64,000 nucleotides of DNA. Source: DATLED01 sp963750255 (GTDB taxonomy: Bacteria; Actinomycetota; Acidimicrobiia; Acidimicrobiales; CADCTF01). The position numbers were made by a program, and so were the translations under genes. Positions 57,679 to 64,000 of the stretch are shown here, piece after piece. Under the pieces are notes generated by a model that saw only the letters and a list, made by a program, of their open reading frames with translations, was not told the DNA's origin and searched no databases. The DNA lies in contig CAVVPZ010000009.1 in assembly GCA_963750255.1 (NCBI GenBank), positions 372,001-436,000 of the forward strand, read 5' to 3'. Within the stretch, counting starts at the first letter, position 1. Every line of letters begins with the position of its first letter.

Positions 57679-58667
57679 CACGGATCGGGGCCGGACGGCG
57701 TGCAGCAGTGGCGATCGCGGCCGCCGTCGTCGCCCTGGCCGGGGCGTGCCAGCCCAAGACCATCCCCCCGTTGCCGCCCCCGCCGAGCGTGCCCGCGACC
57801 ACGACGTCGACGACGATCGACTTCAGTGCTCTCGGCCTTCCCGAGATTCCGGGACGCACGACGACCACCGTGGCGATGGGTCCCGGAAAGGCGACGCTGG
57901 CCGGTGTGGTCGTAGGGCCCGACGGCGCGCCCGTCCCGACTGCGGTCGTGCACGCCGAGCGACTTGTCGGCGATGGCGCGGCGACGATGGACGTGCTCAC
58001 CGGTGGCGACGGCAGATTCGAGATGGCGACCGTCCTCGGGGGCCGATACCGGCTGCGGGCGTGGAAGCAGGCGCCCGACAATCTGGCGCTGGTCGAGCCG
58101 CAGGTCTTCTTCCTCGAAGGCAGCGAGAAGAAGGACACCACCCTCAAGGTCACGCCCTACACCGGCGTGGCCGTCACCGCCGCCATCGCCCCGGACCCGC
58201 CGCTGATCGACACGCCGGCCAACCTCGTCGTCCAGGCCGTCGACCGAGCCGTCGACGCCAACGGCATCGTGCGCTCGGTGCCCATCCCGGGCGTGCGGGC
58301 CGAGCTGTTCGGAACTGGGGACTGGCGGGTCCAGACGCCGGTCGCCACCGGCACCGACGGCGCCGGCCGCGCCCGCTGGACGCTCGTCTGTCAGCGAGTC
58401 GGCCAGCAGCCGTTGTCGGTGGTGATCGGCGAGTCGGCCGCCTTCAATCTCAACCTGCCCAATTGCACCGTGCCGCCCCCCGACCCCAGCCAGGAGCCCA
58501 CCGACGAAGGGGCGCCACCGACGACCGCCGAGGCCACCCCGGCCGGCCCGACGACCACGGCCAAACCCGCGCCGACCACGACCACGACCGGTCGTCCGTC
58601 GACAACGACCACCACCGCTCGTCCCACGACCACGACCGCCCGCCCCACGACCACGACCGCGCCCTGA
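57675..58667 (+). CDS. Secreted or lipid-anchored protein with carboxypeptidase-regulatory-like domain
   Basis: 330 residues from GTG 57675, overlapping the ygfZ stop and with TACCAT 7 nt upstream. N-terminal signal AAVAIAAAVVALAGACQP has a Cys that may be a lipobox, although Ala at -3 is unusual. A Pro/Thr spacer precedes a CarboxypepD_reg-like beta domain (ATLAGVVVGPDGAPVPTAVVHAERL..GDGRFEMATVLGGRYRLRAWK), a second beta-rich part, and a long Thr/Pro C-terminal tail (TTTTARPTTTT), likely glycosylated or wall-spanning. Confidence 0.7.
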   Translation: MTRIGAGRRAAVAIAAAVVALAGACQPKTIPPLPPPPSVPATTTSTTIDFSALGLPEIPGRTTTTVAMGPGKATLAGVVVGPDGAPVPTAVVHAERLVGDGAATMDVLTGGDGRFEMATVLGGRYRLRAWKQAPDNLALVEPQVFFLEGSEKKDTTLKVTPYTGVAVTAAIAPDPPLIDTPANLVVQAVDRAVDANGIVRSVPIPGVRAELFGTGDWRVQTPVATGTDGAGRARWTLVCQRVGQQPLSVVIGESAAFNLNLPNCTVPPPDPSQEPTDEGAPPTTAEATPAGPTTTAKPAPTTTTTGRPSTTTTTARPTTTTARPTTTTAP

Positions 58668-58687
58668 GTCGGATCGATGTCGATCTT

Positions 58688-58708
58688 GTCCCCGGGAGGT
58701 CGGGGGAC
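58688..58708 (+). terminator. Short hairpin between the lipoprotein gene and trpC
   Basis: GTCCCC (58688-58693) and GGGGAC (58703-58708) flank a 9-nt loop. A TAGGCT box (58715-58720) then lies 9 nt before GTG 58730, so trpC may have its own start of transcription. Confidence 0.4.
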
Positions 58709-58729
58709 GACCGGTAGGCTGATCGGGCT

Positions 58730-59512
58730 GTGGCCACCTATCTCGACGACATCTTGGCCGCGCACCGGGCCCGAGCGGCGAGCGAGCGCCGTTCGCTCGA
58801 ATCGATCATCCAGCGAGCCGAAGGCGCGCCGCCCGTGCGCGACGTCCGGGCGGCGCTGACGCAACCTGGGTTGTCGGTGGTGGCCGAGATCAAGCGCCGG
58901 TCGCCCAGCAAGGGCCCCCTCGCCCCTGACCTGGTCGCCGGACTGCTGGCCAAGCACTACGTCGCCGGCGGCGCGGCGATGTTGTCGGTTCTCACCGACG
59001 CAGCCCACTTCGGCGGGTCGGCCGCCGACCTTGTCGAGGCTCGGTCGTCGGTCTCGGTCCCCGTGCTCCGGAAGGACTTCACCGTCTCGATTCGAGACGT
59101 GGCCGAGGCCCGGTTCATGGGGGCCGACTGCCGTCCTTCTGATCGCCGCCGCCCTCGACGACGTCGAGCTGCGCCGACTTCCACTCGCTGGCCGGCGAAC
59201 TCGGCCTCGACGCGCTGGTCGAGACCCACGACGAGGCCGAGGTCGAGCGTGCGCTGGCCGCCGGCGCCACCATCGTCGGGGTCAACCAGCGCGACCTGGT
59301 GACCTTCGAGGTCGACACCGCCCGGGCCGACCGGGTGGTGACGGCGATCCCCGACGGCGTGGTGAAGGTCGCCGAGTCCGGCATCCGCGGCCCCGGCAGA
59401 CGCCGCGCGCCTGGCCGACGCCGGCTACGACGCCGTGCTCGTGGGCGAACACCTGGTGATGAGCGTCGACCCAGCCACCGCCGTCCGAGAACTGAGGTCG
59501 GCGTGTTCGTGA
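58730..59512 (+). CDS. trpC: Indole-3-glycerol phosphate synthase, frame broken
   Basis: TIM-barrel enzyme closing the indole ring. ATYLDDILAAHRARAA, VVAEIKRRSPSKGPLAPD with catalytic Glu and Lys, AAMLSVLTDAAHFGG, VPVLRKDFTVS, LVETHDEAEVERAL, IVGVNQRDLVTFEVD, VKVAESGIRGP and YDAVLVGEHLV. Breaks at 59126-59129 (Asp GACT), near 59175 and near 59396. The final frame ends ELRSACS at 59512, overlapping trpF. Confidence 0.92.
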
Positions 59513-60175
59513 AGGTGTGCGGCACCACGAGCGAGGAAGACGCGCTGCTGGCCGTGGCCATGGGGGCCGACGCCGTGGGCTTCATCTTCGCCCCCTCGCC
59601 CCGCCAGATCGCGCCGGCGGTGGCGGGAGACATCGTCAAGCGCTTGCCGAGTGAGGTGCTCACGGTCGGCGTGTTCCGCGACGAGTCGCCCCAGCGGGTC
59701 GTGGAGATCATGGAGTCGACGGGACTTCGGGCCGCGCAGTTGCACGGGCGAGAGTCGGCCGACGACGTCGTGTGGATCCGACGGCGCGTGCGCACCGTCA
59801 TCAAGGTCTTCTCGGCCGGTGACCCCAAGGTCGCCGACGCCGCGTCGTTCGGGGCCGACGTGCTCATGCTCGACGCTGCCTCGCCGGGTTCGGGGTCGGT
59901 GTTCGACTGGCGGCTGGCCGAGGGCGTGCCCTCTGGGCAACGGCTGCTGCTGGCCGGTGGCCTCGATGCCGGCAACGTGGCCGACGCCATCGCCCAGGTG
60001 CGCCCGTGGGGCGTCGACGCCGCGTCGGGGCTCGAGGCGAGTCCCGGCAAGAAGGATCCCCGCAAGCTGCGCGCTCTTCATCTCCGCGGCCAAGGGCGCC
60101 AGCCGTCCCGCGTACCAGGGCGAAGACCGTGGACCCTACGACTGGCAGGAGGATCTCCAACCATGGCAGCGATGA
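59503..60175 (+). CDS. trpF: Phosphoribosylanthranilate isomerase, frame broken once
   Basis: VFVKVCGTTSEEDALLAV with the catalytic Cys, GFIFAPSPRQI, VGVFRDESPQRV, AQLHGRES, VLMLDAASPGSGSVFDW and LAGGLDAGNVADAI. The shift near 60073-60076 (Arg codon CGCG) leads to LFISAAKGASRPAYQGED and the stop at 60175. A separate TrpF is notable because many actinobacteria use PriA instead. Confidence 0.9.
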
Positions 60176-61347
60176 AGGCCCCCGATCCGGGTGGACGCTT
60201 CGGCGACTTCGGCGGGCAGTATCTGCCCGAGTCGCTGATCCCGGCGTGCCAGGAGTTGGAGGCGGCCTTCCGCGAGGCGTGGTCGGACGACGAGTTCCGC
60301 AGCGAGTACGCCGCCATCCTGCGCGACTACGCCGGACGTCCGACTCCCGTCACCGAGTGCAAGCGGCTGTCGGCCGATCTCGGTGTCCGTGTCTTCCTCA
60401 AGCGCGAAGACCTGACCCACACCGGGTCGCACAAGATCAACAACGTGATCGGGCAGGCGATGCTGGCCCGCCGCATGGGCAAGCATCGCATCGTGGCCGA
60501 GACGGGCGCCGGGCAGCACGGTGTGGCCACGGCGACGGCGTGCGCCCTCTTCGGGATCGAGTGCGTGGTCTACATGGGCGAAGTCGACGTCAAGCGTCAG
60601 GCCCTCAACGTGTTCCGCATGCAGTTGCTCGGCGCCGAGGTGCGCCCCGTCTCGTCGGGGAGCCGCACCCTCAAAGACGCCATCAACGAAGCCATGCGCG
60701 ACTGGGTGGCGACGGTCGAGACGACCCACTACTGCCTGGGGTCGGTCATGGGCCCGCATCCCTACCCGTGGATGGTGCGCGAGTTCCAGCGCCTCGTGGG
60801 CGACGAAGCCCGCGAGCAGTGCCGGGTGCTCCTCGACGGCGCCGACCCCGAATACGTGCTCGCGTGCGTCGGCGGCGGTTCGAACGCGGCCGGTACCTTC
60901 GCCGGATTCGTCGACACCGAGGCCCAGTTGATCGGGGTCGAGCCCGCCGGGGGAGCGGCCATCACCAACGGCGTGCCCGGGGTGGTCCACGGCTCGAAGT
61001 CGTTCCTCCTCCAAGACGAAGCCGGCCAGGTGCTCGAGGCGCATTCGATCTCCGCCGGCCTCGATTACCCCGGGGTCGGGCCAGAACACGCGCACCTCGC
61101 CGCCATCGGCCGCGCCCGCTACGTGCCGGCCGCCGACGACGAGGTCCTCGACGCGTTGCAACTCCTCTCTCGCACCGAGGGGATCATCCCGGCCCTCGAA
61201 CCCGCCCACGCCGTGGCCTGGCTCGTCCGGGCGGCCCGCACCGGCGAGATTCCGGCCGGATCGACCGTGCTCTTGACGATGTCGGGTCGGGGCGACAAGG
61301 ACGCGCAACAGGTGATGGAGATCCTCGCTCCGGGCGGCATCACATGA
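60163..61347 (+). CDS. trpB: Tryptophan synthase beta chain
   Basis: PLP enzyme joining indole and serine. 394 residues, intact. GRFGDFGGQYLPESL, the PLP Lys in THTGSHKINNVIGQ, AETGAGQHGVATAT, ECVVYMGEVDVKRQ, GSNAAGTFAGF, and SAGLDYPGVGPEH. ATG 60163 follows AGGAGG with 10-nt spacing. ATG 60172 would give an ATGA overlap with trpF. Confidence 0.96.
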   Translation: MAAMKAPDPGGRFGDFGGQYLPESLIPACQELEAAFREAWSDDEFRSEYAAILRDYAGRPTPVTECKRLSADLGVRVFLKREDLTHTGSHKINNVIGQAMLARRMGKHRIVAETGAGQHGVATATACALFGIECVVYMGEVDVKRQALNVFRMQLLGAEVRPVSSGSRTLKDAINEAMRDWVATVETTHYCLGSVMGPHPYPWMVREFQRLVGDEAREQCRVLLDGADPEYVLACVGGGSNAAGTFAGFVDTEAQLIGVEPAGGAAITNGVPGVVHGSKSFLLQDEAGQVLEAHSISAGLDYPGVGPEHAHLAAIGRARYVPAADDEVLDALQLLSRTEGIIPALEPAHAVAWLVRAARTGEIPAGSTVLLTMSGRGDKDAQQVMEILAPGGIT

Positions 61348-62129
61348 CGGGTCTGGTCGACCTCGAGGTAACCCTGCGCGCCCGGCGTGATGGGGGAGCC
61401 AAGCTCCTCGTCCCCTACGTCACCGGCGGCCTGGGCACCGACTGGCTCGACGTGATCCGGGCGTTCGCGGCCAATGGTGCCGACGCCATCGAGATCGGGC
61501 TCCCGTTCTCCGATCCCGTGATGGACGGCCCCACGATTCAGGCCGCATCCCAACGGGCCCTCGACGAGGGCGCCACCCCGCTCGGCATCATCGCCGCGCT
61601 CGCCGGCGTCGACGTTGGCGTCCCCCTCGTGGTCATGACGTACTACAACGTGGTGTTCCGGACCGGGCACCGGCGTTTCGCGGCGTCGCTGATCGACAGC
61701 GGAATCAGTGGGGCGATCGTGCCCGACCTCCCGCTCGAGGAATTGCCGGACTGGGCCCGCGCCGCCGACGAGGGCGGCGTGCAGACGGTCCTGCTCGCCT
61801 CGCCGGTGACGCCCGACGACCGCCTCGCCCGTCTGGCCCAACGGTCCCGCGGGTTTCTCTACGGCGTCGGACTCATGGGAGTCACCGGCGAACGAACCCA
61901 GGTAGCCGAGTCGGCGGCGGTGCTGGCCAAACGGTGCAAGGCGGCCACCGACCTCCCCGTGATCGTGGGGTTCGGCATCTCGACACCGGCTCAAGCGGCC
62001 GAGGTGTCGTCGGTGGCCGACGGCGTGGTCGTGGCTTCGGCGCTGATGCGCCGCCTCCTCGACGGCGAGAGCCCCGACGACCTGGGCCGGGCCGTGGGCG
62101 CCTTGCGCAAGGCGCTGGACGAGGTCTGA
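61344..62129 (+). CDS. trpA: Tryptophan synthase alpha chain
   Basis: Cleaves indole-glycerol phosphate. 261 residues, intact. LVPYVTGGLG, catalytic Glu in AIEIGLPFSDPVMDGP, catalytic Asp in IVPDLPLEE, LLASPVTPDDRL, GFLYGVGLMGVTGER and VIVGFGISTPAQA. ATG 61344 overlaps the trpB stop. Confidence 0.96.
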   Translation: MTGLVDLEVTLRARRDGGAKLLVPYVTGGLGTDWLDVIRAFAANGADAIEIGLPFSDPVMDGPTIQAASQRALDEGATPLGIIAALAGVDVGVPLVVMTYYNVVFRTGHRRFAASLIDSGISGAIVPDLPLEELPDWARAADEGGVQTVLLASPVTPDDRLARLAQRSRGFLYGVGLMGVTGERTQVAESAAVLAKRCKAATDLPVIVGFGISTPAQAAEVSSVADGVVVASALMRRLLDGESPDDLGRAVGALRKALDEV

Positions 62130-62130
62130 C

Positions 62131-62460
62131 ATGAGCGACGACACCGGCAGGGTCGACGGCAAGGTCGATGGCTGCGAACTCTGCGAGGCGGCGCGATTCA
62201 CGCCCTGGTTCCACGAAGACGACACTTGCTGGATCGCCGAGTGCGAGGTGTGCTGCATCCCGATGGTGGTGTGGAACCGCCACGGAACCGAACCATCGGC
62301 GGCCGACCTCGATCACATGCTGACCCACCTCGATCGTGTGGCCCGCGAGGTGTTCGGCGAGGAGGAGTTCGAGATCGACCGGGTGATGCGTCAGATCCCC
62401 ACGCACTTCCACGCCCACGCCCGCAACCGCACCTGGTGGAGTCGCCGCTTCAAGGTGTGA
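62131..62460 (+). CDS. Small HIT-like protein
   Basis: 109 residues from ATG 62131, one base after trpA. CELCEAA near the N-terminus and ECEVCCIP could bind a metal. IPTHFHAHAR matches the histidine-triad pattern H-x-H-x-H near the C-terminus. It would be a short HIT nucleotide hydrolase-like fold, but the family assignment is tentative. It is the last gene of the trp run. Confidence 0.6.
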   Translation: MSDDTGRVDGKVDGCELCEAARFTPWFHEDDTCWIAECEVCCIPMVVWNRHGTEPSAADLDHMLTHLDRVAREVFGEEEFEIDRVMRQIPTHFHAHARNRTWWSRRFKV

Positions 62461-62995
62461 TTGCGGGGCCGTGAGCGCCCTTGGACCCGAGGTAGGGCCG
62501 CACCACCGCCATGCCGGCGTCGACGCTCGACGAAGTGTCGACCTCGAGGACTCCGAAGGCCGGTCGATGCGGAACGCGACGTGGGTCATCACGAACGGCG
62601 GCCGCCTCGTCGGCGTTCACCACCTGGCTCGGTCGGGCGGCGCGGGTGGTGAGCCGAAGGTCGGCTACCTCGACCGAGCACACGCAGTCGATGAAGAAGT
62701 AGCCGACTCCGGCGGCGGCGGCGAGCGCCATTCCTCGCTCTGGGATCGAGGCGTAGACCGATGGGCTGTCGATGACGACGGCTCGGCCCTGGGCGACGAG
62801 GTCTGCCGCCAAGGCGAACAGGACCTCATACGACGCGGCACCCGCCTGCTGGTGGGGGATGCCCGATGCCATCACTGCGCTCTTGGTGGTGTCGTGGTCG
62901 AGCACGACGGCGCCGGTGGCTTTCGCGATGGCCGCGGCCAGGGTCGACTTGCCCGATCCCATCCAGCCACTCATCTGCACGACGAAGGCGTCCAC
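62450..62995 (-). CDS. P-loop kinase of the AAA_33/zeta-like group
   Basis: 181 residues from GTG 62995. Walker A SGWMGSGKSTLAAAI, Asp in VVLDHDTTKSAV, a Walker B-like VVIDSPSVYASI, and a lid with RLTTRAARPSQVV. Such proteins phosphorylate small molecules or RNA ends. No antitoxin-like partner is adjacent. The 3' end overlaps the HIT-like gene by 11 bp, tail to tail. Confidence 0.75.
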   Translation of the reverse strand: MDAFVVQMSGWMGSGKSTLAAAIAKATGAVVLDHDTTKSAVMASGIPHQQAGAASYEVLFALAADLVAQGRAVVIDSPSVYASIPERGMALAAAAGVGYFFIDCVCSVEVADLRLTTRAARPSQVVNADEAAAVRDDPRRVPHRPAFGVLEVDTSSSVDAGMAVVRPYLGSKGAHGPAITP

Positions 62996-63016
62996 GCGAC
63001 GAACCTATCGAGGCGT

Positions 63017-63874
63017 TCAGGCGGCGATGAGGACGACCCCCGTGCAGGCCAGCGCCAAGCCGGCGATCTGGGCGGCGACGAGGCGTTCTCGCAGAACGAT
63101 CCTGGCAAGGAGCACGGTGCTTGCGGGATAGAGCGAACTGAGGGCGGCGACGATCGTGAGAAGCCCGCGTCGACTGGCAAGGAGGAAGATGGCGTTGGCG
63201 GAGATGTCGAGGGCGCCGGCGCCGATGATCGTCGCCGTGACGCGGCGGGAAGCGACAGCGAACGACCGGCCGGTGGCGGCGGCGCCGAGGCCGAGCAGCA
63301 CGATCGACGTGGCCCGGCTCGCCACCAGCGGCCAAAAGCCGGCGTCGGAGCCGGTCAAGGACAACAGCACGAAGACCATGCCGAAGGCGACCCCGGCGAG
63401 CGCGGCCAAGGGCAAGACCTTGCCGGCGGCAACGGGAGCGCCGTCGGCGCTCGGATGTCCAGGAGCAGGCTCTGGCGTCCGGCTCACCAGCACGACAGCG
63501 ACGAGAGCCAAGGCGACGCCGATGCTGGACAGCGCAGAGGGCCGTTCGCCCGCAGCCAGTCCCCAGGCCACGGGGACGACGGCGGCGCCGACAGCCGTAA
63601 CCGGGGCGACCACGCTCATGCGGCCGACGGCGAGCCCGCGGTACAGCGACACGAGGCCGAATCCTCCAAAGGCTCCGGCGGCGGCACCGAGGGTCAGGTC
63701 GTGTGCCGACGGGGTTCCTGGCGCAGCCACGAGGAGCGCAACGAGCAGCGGAACCCCGAACAACTGCGACAACACGACGACGGCGGGCACCGAGGCCCGC
63801 TTCGAGCTCAGGCCCCCGAGAAAGTCGGCCGCACCGTACGTGGCCGCCACCAGCAGCCCCAGCAGGATCGCCAC
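63017..63874 (-). CDS. EamA/DMT family transporter
   Basis: 285 residues with ten hydrophobic segments in two EamA repeats (ILLGLLVAATYGAADFLGGL..VVLSQLFGVPLLVALLV; LAALAGVAFGMVFVLLSL..VLLARIVLRERLVAAQIAGLALACTGVVL). The conserved ends of each repeat (APVTAVGAAVVPVAW and LYPASTVLLARIVLRE) are clear. Substrate unknown. GTG 63874 lies 4 bp after the stop of the CoA-binding protein. Confidence 0.82.
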   Translation of the reverse strand: MAILLGLLVAATYGAADFLGGLSSKRASVPAVVVLSQLFGVPLLVALLVAAPGTPSAHDLTLGAAAGAFGGFGLVSLYRGLAVGRMSVVAPVTAVGAAVVPVAWGLAAGERPSALSSIGVALALVAVVLVSRTPEPAPGHPSADGAPVAAGKVLPLAALAGVAFGMVFVLLSLTGSDAGFWPLVASRATSIVLLGLGAAATGRSFAVASRRVTATIIGAGALDISANAIFLLASRRGLLTIVAALSSLYPASTVLLARIVLRERLVAAQIAGLALACTGVVLIAA

Positions 63875-63878
63875 CCGG

Positions 63879-64000
63879 TCACGCCGACCGGGAGAGGCGG
63901 GGCCACTCGATCTTCGGGCAGCGGTCCATGACGACGATGAGCCCGGCTTCGCGCGCACGGCCGGCGGCTGCTTCGTCGATGACGCCGAGCTGCATCCATA
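63879..64000 (-). CDS. CoA-binding protein (YccU-like), 5' partial
   Basis: Only the last 40 or so codons are inside the window: MQLGVIDEAAAGRAREAGLIVVMDRCPKIEW spans the well-conserved C-terminus of YccU-like Rossmann CoA-binding proteins (Gly-Val-x-Asp-Glu and Met-Asp-Arg-Cys-x-Lys). The rest lies beyond the right edge. Confidence 0.75.
   Translation of the reverse strand, partial: WMQLGVIDEAAAGRAREAGLIVVMDRCPKIEWPRLSRSA

Noticed and set aside
62450..62995. Zeta-type toxin of a toxin-antitoxin pair
   Set aside because: The P-loop kinase has no small partner gene next to it. The neighbours are trpA, a HIT-like protein and a transporter.

Overview
The window is high-GC actinobacterial DNA. 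The best fit is the class Acidimicrobiia, but that is an inference from gene content and not a measured placement. Pointers are the ftsQ-ftsZ-pgeF-yggS-sepF-yggT-divIVA order, a bacterial proteasome activator (Bpa), the PafB/PafC regulator pair, a UvrD-type helicase with an HRDC tail, mycothiol synthase, a eukaryotic-like IleRS, and lysine/alanine histone-H1-like tails on two proteins. No rRNA, tRNA, CRISPR, prophage or transposase gene was seen.

Layout. 1-8.4 kb: cell wall and division genes (murC, murB, ftsQ, ftsZ, pgeF, yggS, sepF, yggT, divIVA) and a membrane protein with a basic repeat tail. 8.4-16.6 kb: ileS, yggU, a TraR/DksA-type protein, lspA, an RluD-type pseudouridine synthase, an Rrf2 regulator, a lone receiver, Bpa and a GGDEF protein. 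16.7-22.9 kb: dnaE and a UvrD2-like helicase, convergent. 23-33 kb: a mixed block with a NERD protein, an anchored type-1 solute-binding protein, pafBC, a 3'-5' exonuclease, a YyaL/DUF255 protein, an SDR and a TetR regulator. 33.2-42.1 kb: menaquinone genes menE, B, A, H, D, F and G spread over both strands, with a lipid kinase and a MerR regulator. 42.2-49.4 kb: an rlmN-led operon (membrane protein, PPK2, acyl-CoA ligase, zinc ribbon), a VIT-family transporter, mshD and nth. 49.4-62.5 kb: a long his-trp run (hisD C B H A F, GroES-like, hisI, trpE, ygfZ, lipoprotein, trpC F B A, HIT-like protein). The end holds a P-loop kinase, an EamA transporter and the tail of a CoA-binding protein.

About 18 genes have broken reading frames, yet the protein resumes at once in another frame with full family similarity. 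At most breaks I could resolve, the third base of one codon is either present twice, with two alternatives that are usually synonymous, or missing. This looks like a consensus built over co-occurring strains that handled synonymous SNPs badly. I therefore treat these genes as intact in the organism. The most notable other structures are a roughly 52-bp inverted-ended repeat in three copies (one inside ygfZ, one forming the end of mshD) and widespread leaderless starts, where a TANNNT box lies 6-9 nt before the ATG or GTG, sometimes shared by divergent genes.
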